A stretch of DNA of 64,000 bases from positions 3,038,001 to 3,102,000 of the forward strand of contig NZ_JAGIOI010000001.1 of NCBI RefSeq assembly GCF_017876675.1. The letters are read 5' to 3'. The stretch is from Arthrobacter stackebrandtii. GTDB taxonomy: Bacteria > Actinomycetota > Actinomycetes > Actinomycetales > Micrococcaceae. Shown here one piece after another: positions 16,074-26,300 of the stretch. The notes beneath the pieces were generated by a model. It searched no databases and had not been told where the DNA came from. It was given only the letters and a program-made list of their open reading frames with translations. A program made the position numbers and the translations under genes. Every line of letters begins with the position of its first letter. Position 1 is the stretch's first letter.

Positions 16074-17618
16074 ATGGACTGGCTTCGCGCGGCCACACTA
16101 CCGGGCGGCTGGCTGGACACTGCGTGGCTCGGCAGCGCCAACTACGACGCCGCCCGATTCATCCTGCAGCGCGGCATCGCGGCCGTGTTTGTCATCGCCT
16201 TTGCCTCCAGCGCCCGCCAGTTCCCTGCGCTGCTGGGGGAGCGCGGCCTGCTGCCCATGCCGCGCCGCCCCGCCAGCTGGCCCGGCCCCTCGCCCATCCG
16301 TTGGCCGGGCCCAACCCTCTTCCGCTGGCATTACTCCGACCGCCTGCTGCGCGCAGTGGCCTGGGCCGGTGCCGCCCTTGCCGCCTCCGTGGTGCTCGGG
16401 CTGCCCCAGTTGGGCCCGCCGTGGCTGCCCATGGTCGCTTTCCTGGCCCTGTGGCTGGGCTACATGTCGATCGTGAACGTGGGTCGGGTGTTCTACGGTT
16501 TCGGCTGGGAAATCCTGCTGCTGGAGGCCGGGTTCCTGGCCGCTTTCCTTGGCTCCAACCAAAGCACGACGCCGGTCATCACCATCTGGCTGTTCCGCTG
16601 GCTTGTGTTCCGGCTGGAGTTTGGCGCCGGCATGATCAAGATGCGCGGCGACCGCGTGTGGCGTGATTTGACAGCACTGTACTACCACCACGAAACCCAG
16701 CCCATGCCGAACCCGCTGAGCTGGTTCTTCCACCATTTGCCGAAGCCGCTGCACAAGGCGGAGGTGCTGGGAAACCACTTCGCCCAGCTGGTGGTGCCGT
16801 TCCTGTTGTTCGTGCCCCAGCCCGTGGCCGCCTGGGCCGCCGCGGTGGTGGTTGTGACGCAGCTGTGGCTGGTGCTGTCCGGCAACTTTGCCTGGCTGAA
16901 CGCGCTGACGCTGGTGCTGGCGTTCAGTGCCGTGGGCGATGAAGCGGTGTCAGGTGCACTGCGGGCCCTGGGCCTGGGTTGGATGCTGCCCGCCGCGTGG
17001 GCCGGCCCGCTGCCGGCACCCCCGGCCGTCCCCTTCCCGCCCGGCACCTGGGTGCCGGGTGCTCCGGACTGGTTCTCCGCCGTCGTGCTGGCCATGGGCG
17101 GGCTCATGCTGGTGCTGGCGTGGTGGCCGCTGCGGAACCTGTTCTCGAGCCGGCAGCTCATGAACGCCAGCTTCAACCGGTGGCGGCTGGGCAATGCCTA
17201 CGGCGCGTTTGGCTCGGTCACCCGGGTGCGGCGCGAGGTGGTGGTTGAGGGCTGGGACGGGGCGCGGTGGCTCGAGTACGGTTTTCACGGCAAGCCGGGG
17301 GAGACAGGGCGGATGCCGCGGCAGTTTGCGCCGTACCACCTGCGGCTGGACTGGATGATGTGGTTCTTGGCGCTGGGGCAGCCGGGCATGGAATGGTTCC
17401 TGCCGTTCCTGGACAGGCTGCTGGCAGCAGATCCGGCCTTGCTGAAGCTGCTGCGGCGGGACCCCTTTGGCGGGCGTGCGCCGGAGCTGGTGCGGGCGCG
17501 GGTGGAGATTTACCGCTTCACGACGTGGCGCGAATGGCGGGCCACAGGCACGTGGTGGGTGCGGGCGCCGCTGGGGGTGCTCGTGGCGCCGCGGGGGCTG
17601 CGGAACGGGCCGGCCTGA
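16074..17618 (+). CDS. Lipase maturation factor (LMF)-like membrane protein
   Basis: A 514-aa polytopic membrane protein with many hydrophobic segments. The stretch RWLVFRLEFGAGMIKMRGD, then YYHHETQPMPNPLSWFFHHLP, is the signature of the lipase maturation factor family, whose vertebrate member folds lipoprotein lipase in the ER. The C-terminal part (about 380-510) is a soluble domain with FHGKPGETGRMPRQFAPYHL and RLDWMMWF. Bacterial homologues are common in actinobacteria and have no established function. It starts 94 bp after the metal permease and ends 3 bp from the convergent Fur-family gene. Confidence 0.82.
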   Translation: MDWLRAATLPGGWLDTAWLGSANYDAARFILQRGIAAVFVIAFASSARQFPALLGERGLLPMPRRPASWPGPSPIRWPGPTLFRWHYSDRLLRAVAWAGAALAASVVLGLPQLGPPWLPMVAFLALWLGYMSIVNVGRVFYGFGWEILLLEAGFLAAFLGSNQSTTPVITIWLFRWLVFRLEFGAGMIKMRGDRVWRDLTALYYHHETQPMPNPLSWFFHHLPKPLHKAEVLGNHFAQLVVPFLLFVPQPVAAWAAAVVVVTQLWLVLSGNFAWLNALTLVLAFSAVGDEAVSGALRALGLGWMLPAAWAGPLPAPPAVPFPPGTWVPGAPDWFSAVVLAMGGLMLVLAWWPLRNLFSSRQLMNASFNRWRLGNAYGAFGSVTRVRREVVVEGWDGARWLEYGFHGKPGETGRMPRQFAPYHLRLDWMMWFLALGQPGMEWFLPFLDRLLAADPALLKLLRRDPFGGRAPELVRARVEIYRFTTWREWRATGTWWVRAPLGVLVAPRGLRNGPA

Positions 17619-17621
17619 AGG

Positions 17622-18029
17622 CTATGCGGCCGAGCACTCCGGGCACAGGCCGTAGATTTCCACCGTGTGCTGGACCTGAGTGAAACCGTTGGCCCTGGCG
17701 ATGGTGGCCGCCCAGCTCTCAACCTCGGGCGCCTCGATCTCCACGGTCTTCCCGCAGTTGCGGCAGAGGAGGTGGTGGTGGTGGCTGGTGGCCGAGCAGC
17801 GCCGGTAGACGGCCTCGCCCTCGCCGTTGCGCAGCGTGTCCACCAGGCCCTCCTCCGACATGGAGGCGAGGATCCGGTACGTGGTGGCCAGCGAGACGCG
17901 GGTGCCCTGTTCATGCAGCAGGCGGTGGAGTTCCTGGGTGCTGACGAAGTCGTCCAGCGTGTCCAGTGCGGCACTGATGGCAAGGCGCTGCTTGGTGACG
18001 CGCTGCTCCTTCACCGGTGCATCCGACAT
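17622..18029 (-). CDS. zur: Fur-family transcriptional repressor, probably Zur
   Basis: Metal-dependent repressor (135 aa) with an N-terminal winged helix (VTKQRLAISAALDTLDDFVS and SLATTYRILA) and a C-terminal dimerisation domain. Two CxxC pairs, C89/C92 (CRNC) and C129/C132 (CPEC), form the structural zinc site. A run of histidines at 83-86 supplies regulatory ligands. Together with the neighbouring metal importer and its two Fur-type boxes, a zinc-uptake repressor is the best call. Manganese (Mur) sensing cannot be excluded. It converges on the LMF-like gene with only 3 bp between stops. Confidence 0.85.
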   Translation of the reverse strand: MSDAPVKEQRVTKQRLAISAALDTLDDFVSTQELHRLLHEQGTRVSLATTYRILASMSEEGLVDTLRNGEGEAVYRRCSATSHHHHLLCRNCGKTVEIEAPEVESWAATIARANGFTQVQHTVEIYGLCPECSAA

Positions 18030-18164
18030 GCCAACAACCCTCTTTCATTCCACTTTCACTGCACGTGCCCTGCGGCGGGCTTTTCAATCAACCAGCCTAT
18101 CGCACCGGGCACAAAGCGGGCCCGGAGCATGGCGGGCGCCACGTGCCGGGCATAGTCTTTAGCC

Positions 18165-18821
18165 ATGTTGCTGACAAAATTCACCCACGCCTGTGTCCGG
18201 CTCGAACAGGACGGGCGCGTGCTGGTCATTGACCCCGGGGTCTTCTCCGAAACGGCCGCCGCGCTGGACGGGGCGCAGGCCGTCCTCATAACGCACGAGC
18301 ACCCCGACCACATCGACGCACCGCCCGTCCTGGCTGCGCTGGCCGCCGATCCGCTGCTGGTGCTGCATGCGCCGGCAGGGGTTGCCGCGTCCCTGCGCTC
18401 CGCCGCCCCGGACCAGGCCGGGCAGGTGCACGACGCCGCGCCGGGGGAGCGGTTCACGGCCGCCGGGTTCGCCGTGCAGTGCTTCGGCGGCCAGCACGCG
18501 CTCATCCACCCCACGGTCCCCATGGTGGCCAATGTCGGCTACCTGATTGACGACGACGTCTACCACCCGGGCGATTCGCTGGTCGTTCCCGACGGGGTCG
18601 GCGTGGGCACCCTGCTGGTCCCCGTCCATGCGCCCTGGTCCAAGGTTTCAGAGGTCGTGGACTTTGTGGTCTCCGTCCGTGCGCCGCGGGCCTTCCCCAT
18701 CCACGACGCGCTGCTCAATGAAAATGGGCTGGGTTTCACCGAGGGGCACATCTCCCGGATCGGCGGGGCCCACGGGGTGGTGTTCCGGCACCTTGATCCG
18801 GGGCAGTCCGTGGAGTTGTAG
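18165..18821 (+). CDS. MBL-fold metallo-hydrolase (UlaG-like)
   Basis: Cytoplasmic metallo-beta-lactamase-fold hydrolase (218 aa) of the short UlaG/YtkL-like group. The metal-binding motif THEHPDHID is at about residues 43-51. Further ligands are in GGQHALIHP, DDVYHPGDS (metal-bridging Asp) and FPIHDALL (late histidine). Substrate unknown; members include L-ascorbate-6-phosphate lactonase and many uncharacterised hydrolases. It stands alone, divergent from zur. Confidence 0.85.
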   Translation: MLLTKFTHACVRLEQDGRVLVIDPGVFSETAAALDGAQAVLITHEHPDHIDAPPVLAALAADPLLVLHAPAGVAASLRSAAPDQAGQVHDAAPGERFTAAGFAVQCFGGQHALIHPTVPMVANVGYLIDDDVYHPGDSLVVPDGVGVGTLLVPVHAPWSKVSEVVDFVVSVRAPRAFPIHDALLNENGLGFTEGHISRIGGAHGVVFRHLDPGQSVEL

Positions 18822-18840
18822 CAGCGGCCGGCGGCTTGCT

Positions 18841-18875
18841 CTCCGGGGGTGTGCCAAATTGGGCACGCCCCGGAG
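18841..18875. terminator. Hairpin between convergent genes
   Basis: CTCCGGGG (18841-18848) pairs with CCCCGGAG (18868-18875), and GTGCC with GGCAC inside, separated by a small internal loop. It lies between the convergent metallo-hydrolase and cysteine desulfhydrase-like genes and could end both transcripts, although a U-tract is lacking. Confidence 0.6.
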
Positions 18876-18907
18876 CGGGCCGGCCCCGGCCTGGCGGGTC
18901 GTTCCAG

Positions 18908-20032
18908 TCAGGCGTTCCAGGTGCCGGTGGCGAAGAAGTCCTCAATGGTTTCCAGGTGCGGTGCGGGATCCAGGCCCTGTGCAGCCAGCCACTGCGGGTT
19001 GTTGTAGCTGCCTGCGTAACGTTCACCGCCGTCGCACATCAAGGTCACAATGCTGCCCTTTTCACCGGCGGCAACCATCTGCGCCACCAACTGCCACACG
19101 CCCCACATGTTGGTGCCGGTGGACGGCCCGGCGTGCAGGCCCGTCAATCGTGCAAAGTGGACCATTGCGGCGACGGAGGCGGCGTCGGGCACCACCAGCA
19201 TGGTGTCGATGACACCGGGCACGAAGCTGGGCTCCACGCGCGGGCGGCCAATGCCCTCGATCCGGGAGGAGTTGCTGGTGACCGTGGCGGGGTCGTGGTT
19301 CTTCCAGGCGGGGTAGAACGCGGAACCCTCGGGGTCCACCACGGCCAGCTGTGTGCCGTGGCCGTGGTAGCGGATGTAGCGGCCGATCGTGGCGGAGGTG
19401 CCGCCGGTTCCCGCGCCCACCACCACCCAGGCCGGCTCGGGGTGGGTCTCGTGCGAGATTTGGCTGAAGATGGACTCCGCGATGTTGTTGTTCCCGCGCC
19501 AGTCCGTGGCCCGTTCGGCATAGGTGAACTGGTCCATGTAGTGCCCGTTGCTTTCCCGGGCAATGTCGGCGGCTGCGGAGTAGACCTCGTCGGCGTGCCC
19601 CACAAGGTGGCAGCGGCCGCCGAACTGCTCAATGAGGGCGATCTTCTCCGGGCTGGTGGAGCGCGTCATGACGGCCACGAAGTCCAGGCCCAGGAGCTGC
19701 GCGAAGTAGGCCTCGGAGACGGCCGTGCTGCCGGAGCTGGCCTCCACCACCGTGGTGCCCTCATTGATCCAGCCGTTGACCAGCGCGAAGAGGAACAGTG
19801 AGCGGGCCAGCCGGTGCTTCAGGCTCCCGGTGCGGTGGCAGGACTCGTCCTTGACATAGAGGTCCACGCCCCAGTGCCCGGGCAGTTCGACCTTGTGGAG
19901 GTGTGTGTCCGCGGAGCGGTTGTTCTCGGCCTGGACCGTGGCCAGCGCCTTGCGGGTCCAGGACCAGTTGGCGGGCTGGGTGCCGGCGGCAGGTGTGCTC
20001 GCGGCGGCTGGGGACTGTGCGGCGGGGTTCAT
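18908..20032 (-). CDS. PLP-dependent cysteine desulfhydrase / cysteine synthase family protein (Cds1-like)
   Basis: Fold-type II PLP enzyme (374 aa). The lysine of TGSLKHR (K72) should bind [14 protein letters not shown] is the substrate loop, and [16 protein letters not shown] is the phosphate-binding loop. It resembles mycobacterial Cds1 (L-cysteine to H2S, pyruvate and ammonia) more than classical CysK, with a longer N-terminus. The frame is open to 20179, but those residues overlap the divergent promoter region; the ATG at 20032 is preferred. It is divergent from a 3-mercaptopyruvate sulfurtransferase-like gene, so both may serve sulfide or sulfane-sulfur metabolism. Confidence 0.85.
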   Translation of the reverse strand: MNPAAQSPAAASTPAAGTQPANWSWTRKALATVQAENNRSADTHLHKVELPGHWGVDLYVKDESCHRTGSLKHRLARSLFLFALVNGWINEGTTVVEASSGSTAVSEAYFAQLLGLDFVAVMTRSTSPEKIALIEQFGGRCHLVGHADEVYSAAADIARESNGHYMDQFTYAERATDWRGNNNIAESIFSQISHETHPEPAWVVVGAGTGGTSATIGRYIRYHGHGTQLAVVDPEGSAFYPAWKNHDPATVTSNSSRIEGIGRPRVEPSFVPGVIDTMLVVPDAASVAAMVHFARLTGLHAGPSTGTNMWGVWQLVAQMVAAGEKGSIVTLMCDGGERYAGSYNNPQWLAAQGLDPAPHLETIEDFFATGTWNA

Positions 20033-20120
20033 AAACCAAGTGTAGGCATTGGCGTAGATTTGACGGTGATGGCCGCGGCCCGGCAATGGGCCCGCCGCGA
20101 AACCCACAGAGGAGCCCGCC

Positions 20121-21014
20121 ATGAGTGTCTTGACCAGTGTTGCCCAGTTGCAAGAGCGCCTCGCGGCGGGGGAGCACACCGTCCTGCTGGACGTCCGCTG
20201 GGTGCTGGGGGACCCGCACGGGCGCGAACACTACCTGGCCGGCCACATTCCCGGCGCCGTCTTTGTGGACATGAACAACGAGCTTGCCGCCCACGGGGAG
20301 CCCGCCGACGGCCGCCATCCGCTGCCGTCCGAGCCTGACTTTGCCGCGACCGTGCGCCGCTGGGGCATCAACACCGGGGACACAGTGGTGGTCTATGACG
20401 ACGCCGGAGCTGCCGCGGCCGCCCGCGCCTGGTGGCTGCTGGGCCATGCCGGGATCCCCAATGTATCCCTGCTCGACGGCGGACTAGGAGCCTGGCGGGC
20501 CGCCCACCTTCCCCTCGCCCAAGGTGAGGAGACTGCGGAGCCGGGCAACGCCGTCGTACATTTTGGGGCGAGGGAAACCATTGACGGGGATGGGGCCGCC
20601 GCCTGGGACGGGATCCTGCTCGATGCCCGGGCGGGGGAGCGGTACCGGGGTGAGACGGAGCCTGTTGACCCGCGGGCCGGGCACATTCCGGGGGCCGTGA
20701 GCGCGCCGACCAGTGAGAATTTGGCGGACGGGGCGTTCCTGCCGGCGGACGCGCTGCGCGAGCGTTTTGCTGCTTTGGGCGTGGGGCCGGGTACACCGGT
20801 TGCGGTGTACTGCGGGTCCGGCGTGACGGCGGCGCACCAGATTGCGGCGCTGGAGATTGCCGGGTTCACGGCGGCGCTGTATCCGGGGTCGTGGTCCGCA
20901 TGGTCCAACCAGCCTGGGCGGCCCGTGGCGACCGGTGCCGAGCCGGGCGGGGCTGGCGGAGGCGGCGGCGCTTCTGGCGACGGCGGCGGCAACGGCGATA
21001 GGGTTGGGGCATGA
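20121..21014 (+). CDS. sseA: Two-domain sulfurtransferase (rhodanese / 3-mercaptopyruvate type)
   Basis: Cytoplasmic sulfurtransferase (297 aa) with two rhodanese domains. The first (about 5-130) lacks the catalytic cysteine, having VVYDDAG with Asp94 instead. The second (about 155-265) carries C231 in CGSGVTA, the loop typical of 3-mercaptopyruvate sulfurtransferases. The C-terminal 30 residues are a Gly-rich tail not normally seen in the family. The stop overlaps the next gene's ATG by 4 bp. It is divergent from the cysteine desulfhydrase-like gene. Confidence 0.9.
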   Translation: MSVLTSVAQLQERLAAGEHTVLLDVRWVLGDPHGREHYLAGHIPGAVFVDMNNELAAHGEPADGRHPLPSEPDFAATVRRWGINTGDTVVVYDDAGAAAAARAWWLLGHAGIPNVSLLDGGLGAWRAAHLPLAQGEETAEPGNAVVHFGARETIDGDGAAAWDGILLDARAGERYRGETEPVDPRAGHIPGAVSAPTSENLADGAFLPADALRERFAALGVGPGTPVAVYCGSGVTAAHQIAALEIAGFTAALYPGSWSAWSNQPGRPVATGAEPGGAGGGGGASGDGGGNGDRVGA

Positions 21015-22060
21015 CCACCGTAAAGGCTTATGCCGCTGAATCTGCCACGTCCGGGCTGCGCGCCGGCACCATTGAACGCCGCGAACCCGGCGCCCACGAC
21101 GTTGAAATCGCGATCGAATTTTGCGGACTGTGCCACTCCGATGTGCACACCATCCGCTCCGAATGGGGCCCGGCCAAGTACCCGCTGGTTCCGGGCCACG
21201 AAATCGTGGGCCTGGTGTCACGGGTGGGCGATTCCGTTGAGGGTTTCGCGGTGGGCGAGCGTGTCGGCGTCGGCTGCATGGTGGACTCCTGCCGGGAATG
21301 CGATTCCTGCCTGGAAGGCTTTGAGCAGTACTGCGAAGCCGGCAACATCGGCACCTACAACGTTGAGGACCGGCGCAACGGCGGGGTGGTGACACAGGGC
21401 GGCTACTCACAGTCGATCGTGGTGGATGAAAACTACGTGCTGCACATTCCCGAGGGCATGGACCCGGCTGCCACGGCGCCGCTGCTGTGCGCCGGTGTCA
21501 CCACGTACTCGCCCCTGCGCTACTTGGACGTGCAGGACGGGGACAAGGTGGGCGTGATCGGCCTCGGCGGGCTGGGCCACATGGCCGTCAAGATCGCCAA
21601 GGCCCTCGGCGCCACCGTCACGGTGTTCACCACCTCGCCGGGCAAAACGGCCGACGCGATGGGGCTGGGCGCGGACAACGTTGTGGTCTCCACCGACCCC
21701 GAGGCCATGGCCTCCGCCAAGGGCACGTTGAATGCCATCCTCGACACCGTAGCCGCCGTCCACGACCTCAACCCGTACCTGCGCACCCTGGCGCGCGACG
21801 GAGCGTTGATCCAGCTGGGCCTGCCGTCGGACGAGATGCCGCCGGTGGATCCGGGGCTGCTGATCCGCAAGCGCCTGGCCTACGGCGGTTCGGTGATTGG
21901 CGGCATTGCGGAGACGCAGGAAATGCTGGACTTCTGCGCGGAGCACGGCATAGTTTCCGACATTGAAATGGTCTCCGCCGCGGATTTGGATGTTGCGTAC
22001 GACCGCATGGTTGCCGGGGACGTCAAGTACCGCTTTGTACTGGACACCTCCACGCTTTAG
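21011..22060 (+). CDS. Zinc-dependent NAD(P)H alcohol dehydrogenase (YahK/cinnamyl-alcohol type)
   Basis: Medium-chain dehydrogenase (349 aa) of the group that reduces aldehydes with NADPH. Catalytic-zinc motif CGLCHSDVH and GHE (H63, E64) are present, as is structural-zinc tetrad C94/C97/C100/C108. The Rossmann motif GVIGLGGLGHMAVKI follows. It closely fits the YahK/AdhC branch in length and motifs. Its ATG overlaps the rhodanese stop (ATGA), so the two are co-translated. A role in aldehyde detoxification is typical of the branch but not specific here. Confidence 0.9.
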   Translation: MTTVKAYAAESATSGLRAGTIERREPGAHDVEIAIEFCGLCHSDVHTIRSEWGPAKYPLVPGHEIVGLVSRVGDSVEGFAVGERVGVGCMVDSCRECDSCLEGFEQYCEAGNIGTYNVEDRRNGGVVTQGGYSQSIVVDENYVLHIPEGMDPAATAPLLCAGVTTYSPLRYLDVQDGDKVGVIGLGGLGHMAVKIAKALGATVTVFTTSPGKTADAMGLGADNVVVSTDPEAMASAKGTLNAILDTVAAVHDLNPYLRTLARDGALIQLGLPSDEMPPVDPGLLIRKRLAYGGSVIGGIAETQEMLDFCAEHGIVSDIEMVSAADLDVAYDRMVAGDVKYRFVLDTSTL

Positions 22061-22122
22061 TTTGAGTTGGTTTGTTTGCATGCGACCCCATGCAGTTCGT
22101 TCTGTGGAATAAGGAGCATTTC

Positions 22123-22551
22123 TTGAGCACGTTGTTTACCAAAATCATCAATGGCGACATCCCCGGCCGGTTCATCTGGAAGGAGGAGGACTGCGTCTCC
22201 TTTCTGACCATCGGGCCCCTTACGGACGGGCACGTGCTGGTGGTGCCCCGCGAGGAAGTGGACAAGTGGACCGACGCCTCGCCTGAGCTGGTCTCGAAGT
22301 TGATGGCGGTTTCGCAGACCATCGGCCAGGCGCAGGTGGCTGCCTTTGGTGCCCCCCGCGCCGGGGTGATCATTGCCGGCTTCGAGGTTGAGCACCTGCA
22401 CATCCATGTGTTCCCTGCCTACGGGCTGGACAACTTCAGCTTCGCTGCCGTGAACAACAACCCTGACCCGGACGTCATGGATGCCAGCGCCGAGAAACTG
22501 CGCGTTGCCCTGCGCGACGCCGGCCACGGGGAGTTCGTCCCCGAGTCCTAG
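22123..22551 (+). CDS. HIT-family (histidine triad) nucleotide hydrolase
   Basis: A 142-aa HIT protein that probably hydrolyses AMP conjugates such as adenosine phosphoramidates. The triad HLHIHV has histidines at 91, 93 and 95, with the N-terminal CxSFLTI-type strand and DGHVLVVPRE typical of Hint proteins. I chose the TTG at 22123 because AAGGAG lies six bases upstream and the protein then starts STLFTKIING as in relatives. The frame is open to 22072 without a better site. Confidence 0.9.
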   Translation: MSTLFTKIINGDIPGRFIWKEEDCVSFLTIGPLTDGHVLVVPREEVDKWTDASPELVSKLMAVSQTIGQAQVAAFGAPRAGVIIAGFEVEHLHIHVFPAYGLDNFSFAAVNNNPDPDVMDASAEKLRVALRDAGHGEFVPES

Positions 22552-22573
22552 CTACTGACGTTCCGTCACCTCT

Positions 22574-22597
22574 CGGGGTGCCTATGCGGACACCCCG
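22574..22597 (+). terminator. Possible terminator after the HIT gene
   Basis: CGGGGTG (22574-22580) pairs with CACCCCG (22591-22597) across a 10-nt loop, 23 bp after the HIT stop codon. There is no U-tract, so it is a weak candidate. Confidence 0.4.
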
Positions 22598-22694
22598 GCT
22601 GCCTGGCGGCAGCTCACCATTTGTGCTCTTTGTGCTCTTTGTGTTCCTTGCCCAAGGCCCCTTCAAGGCCCCTTCAAGGACCACTCAAGAACCC

Positions 22695-23235
22695 TGTCGC
22701 AGCAATGGCGGGAATTTCGGAAACGCCATCGCAGTTGGCACGGAAACCCCCACAGCAAGATCGCCACTTGCTCCCCGGCGTCTCGGTGTTTTGTGTGACG
22801 GTCCGGCCAAGGCGGGAGCCGTGATCGGCCATGAGGCCGGCCATGTCCGGGGCTGGGAAACATCGACGACACCACCAAGCTCTTGCAAGAGGGACGCATT
22901 CAAGTCCCGGGGGCTACGCCGACGCCGACCCGACCGGCCCGGCAAAGCTGGGTGGGGGAATTCTTCCCCAGCCGTTGACGCGGCGGTCCATCAAGTAGGC
23001 GCGGAGTGGCGCAATGCCACTGCGCAGGTCTTGGCTCGCTGGGCTGTGCCGCGTTCTGACTGTTGCACCGAGATGCATGGCTGTAACCACTCATGTCGGT
23101 GCGACGGTCAGAATGCGTGGGCTGGGGGCTTAGCCCTGTCCACGCAGGACTAAACCCAGTGATCTGCGACATGGTTCGCCGAAAACACGCCGTTGCTGCG
23201 ACATCGTCGTTCGAAAACACGCCATTGCTGCGACA
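22695..23235. repeat. 16-bp inverted repeats bounding a 541-bp non-coding segment
   Basis: TGTCGCAGCAATGGCG occurs at 22695-22710 and its exact reverse complement at 23220-23235. The segment between has no ORF with coding character. The right copy is embedded in the tandem 32-bp repeat. No target-site duplication is apparent, so a MITE-like origin is only a possibility. Confidence 0.5.
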
Positions 23236-23243
23236 GCGTCGTT
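23180..23243. repeat. Tandem 32-bp direct repeat, two copies
   Basis: Copy 1 (23180-23211) and copy 2 (23212-23243) begin CGAAAACACGCC and end CGTCGTT. They differ at two positions. A degenerate partial copy precedes them (from about 23163). There are no spacers, so this is not CRISPR. Confidence 0.8.
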
Positions 23244-23313
23244 GGGCAGGCAGGCAGGAGGGCAGGCAGCCGGGTGGCAGTCGCGTGGGCTGGAGGAGGG
23301 GCCGGGCGGCGGG

Positions 23314-26300
23314 CTACGCCATGGCCTTGCCCAGGGCCACCCTGATCCGCTTTTCCGACACCGAGTAAGCCGTGCCCAGCTCCACCGCAAACAGGCTGAC
23401 GCGCAGTTCCTCGATCATCCAGCGCACATGCTCCAGGCCCGCCGTGGACCGCTGCCCGGGCAACAGGGCCGCCATGGCGTCGTCGTATTCGTCCTCGAGG
23501 CGCTGCACAATGGCCATCGACTGACCGTCGCGAGCCACGTTCGAGGGCAGCTTCTCCAACCGCCGCTCAATCGCGGTGAGGTAGCGGGGCAGTTGGCTGA
23601 GCTGGGCAAAACCCGTTTTCGCCACGAACCCCGGGTAAACGAGCAGTTCGAGCTGCTGCTTGATGTCGTTCAGCGCGCTGATAAGCGGCAGGCTCGTGGT
23701 GGCCCGCAGCGCCTTCTGGACCCGCATGTTCGACGCCAACACCTTCTCCACAATGGCCGTCACCGTGAACACCGTGTCGATCAGTTCCGCGCGCACCGTC
23801 TCGTAGAGCGCGTCGAAGTCCTTTTGGTTCCAGGGCAGCGCGGCCGGGGTGAGTTTGTCGATCGTGGCGAGCGTGCAGTCCGCAATCAGCTCCGTGACGG
23901 AGCCGTGCGGGTTCTGGCTGAATGTGAGCTTCTCGGTGTTGCTCAGGTGGTCCAGCACGTACCTGTCTGGCGACGGCACGCGCAGGGCGAGCAGCCGGAT
24001 GACGCCGGCGCGCATGGCCGATTCCTGCACGTCCTGGCGCTGGAACACGCGGATGCCGGCCGTGGCGCCCTCGTCCACCAGCGCCGGATAGCCGGTGACG
24101 GTGTGCCCGGCCACGAGGCGCTTGACCTCGCGGGGCAGCGTGCCCACATCCCAAGTGGTGATTCCGGAGCGTTCCTGGATGCCGGTGTTGTCTGCGCCGG
24201 AGTTGCCGGGGATGCCCGACGCCGGGCCCTTTCCTCCCGCTGCCGCCCCGCCGGCCGCCGTGGTTCCGTTCCCGTTGGCAGGTGGCTGCCCGCCCTTGCC
24301 GTTGCGTGCGTTCTTTCCGGCAGGGGCGCCGAGCGGGGCCCGCCCGGCCTGCGTGGTCTTCGGCGTGGCTCCCAGTGACTCGGCGATGGCGCGGCGGGTG
24401 GCGCCGGCCAGTTTGGCCTGCAGCTCGGAGAGGTCCTGGCCCTCCTCCAAGATTTTCCCGTTCTTGTCCACCACGGAGAACGTCATGCGCAAATGCGACG
24501 GCACTGCGTCCCAGTTCCAGGAACCCGGCGGGATGACGTGGCCCTTGATCCGGCGCAGCGCCAACTCAAGGGACGGCTCCAGCTCGTCCACGGCAGGGTC
24601 AAAGTCCGCAGCCAGTGCGGCGGCGGCCTGACGGCCAACGTCCGGCGCCGGGATGAAGTTCTTGCGGATGGCCTTGGGTAGGGACTTGATGAGCGCAGCC
24701 ACGAGTTCGGCGCGCAGCCCCGGAATCTGCCAGCGGAACTGGGGCTCGCTGAGCTGGTTGAGGAACAACAGCGGCACCTGGACCGTCACGCCGTCGGACG
24801 GGTTCGGGGCGGCACCGGGGGCGGTGGGATGGAACTCGTAGGACAGCGGCAGCTCAAACTCGCCCTGCACCCAGGTCTTGGGGAAGGCGGCCTCGTCGAG
24901 CTCCGGCTCCTCGGCCATGACCACCTGCGTGTCAAAGTCCAGCAGGGCCGGGTTCTCGTGCCGGGCGCCCTTCCACCACTTGTCGAAGTGCCGCTCCGAC
25001 ACCACTTCCGCGCCCACTCGCTCGTCGTAGAACTCGAACAGCGTCTCGTCGTCCACGCGCAGGTCGCGGCGGCGCATGCGCGTCTCCAGCTCCTCCACCT
25101 CGGCCAGCAGCGCCTGGTTGCGGTGGAAGAACTTGTGGTGCGTGTTCCAGTCGCCCTCCACGAGGGCGTGGCGGATGAACATCTCACGGCACAGTTCAGG
25201 GTCGATCCGGCTGTACTGGATACGGCGGTCCGGGACAATGGGCACGCCGTAGAGTGTGACCTTCTCGTGCGCCATGACGGAGCCGTTGCGCTTGGACCAG
25301 TGCGGCTCGCTGTACGTGCGCTTGACCAGGTCCGGCGCCACCTGCTCGGCCCACAGCGGGTCAAACTTGGCGGCAACGCGCGCCCAGAGCCGGGACGTTT
25401 CCACGAGCTCGGCGGCCATGACCCAGTCCGGCGTTTTCTTGAACAACGCAGAGCCCGGGAACACCATGAACTTGGTGCCTCGCGCGCCGGCGTATTCGCG
25501 CTTGCGCTGGTCGTACAGGCCAATATGACTCAGCAAGCCTGACAGCAGGGACATGTGGATGGCGTCGTGGTTGGCCACGGGGTCAATGTCGTTGCCGGAT
25601 ACCTTGATGTCCAGCGACTTGCCCATCTGCTTGAGCTGGGTGAACAGGTCCTGCCATTCCCGCACGCGCAGGTAGTTGATGAACTCGGCCTTGCACAGGC
25701 GGCGGAACGCGCTGGAGGACAGCTCGTCCTGCTTCTCCTTGATGTAACGCCACAAGTTCAAAAAGCCCGTGAAGTCGGAGTGCTCGTCCACAAAGCGCTT
25801 GTGCTTTTCCTGCGCAAGCTGCTGCTTGTCGGTGGGGCGTTCACGCGGGTCCTGGATGGTCAGCGCGGCAGCGAGCACCATGACCTCGGCGGCCACGCCG
25901 CGCTTGGCGGCCTCAACGATCATGCGGCCCAGCCGGGGGTCCACAGGGAGCTGCGATAACTGGCGTCCGACGCCGGTGATCCCGCCTTGGGGGTTCACCG
26001 CACCAAGTTCGCGCAGCAGGGTCACGCCGTCCGTGATGGCGCGGGAGTCCGGGGCCTGCACGAACGGGAACTTCTCCACGTCCTTGGGGCCCTTGGCCAC
26101 GCCCATCGCGGTCATCTGCAGGATGACGGCGGCCAGGTTGGTGCGCAGGATTTCCGGGTCGGTGAACTCGCTGCGGGCGTTGAAGTCCTCCTCCGAGTAG
26201 AGGCGGATGCAGATGCCGTCTGAGACGCGGCCGCAACGTCCCGAGCGCTGGTTGGCGCTGGCCTGGGACACCCGCTCAATGGGCAGCCGCTGGACCTTGG

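Larger units (their letters stand above)
22552..23313. repeat. Gene-free, repeat-rich spacer between hit and hrpA
   Basis: No convincing gene lies in these 762 bp. They contain a hairpin (22574-22597), a 9-bp tandem repeat TTTGTGCTC (22620-22643, 2.7 copies), an 11-bp tandem repeat AAGGCCCCTTC (22654-22679, 2.4 copies), a 16-mer present in both orientations (22695-22710 and 23220-23235), and a tandem 32-bp repeat (23180-23243). This looks like the remains of short mobile or REP-like repeats. Confidence 0.6.

Noticed and set aside
23180-23243. Possible CRISPR array from two 32-bp repeats
   Set aside because: The units are directly adjacent, with no spacers, and no cas gene is in the window.
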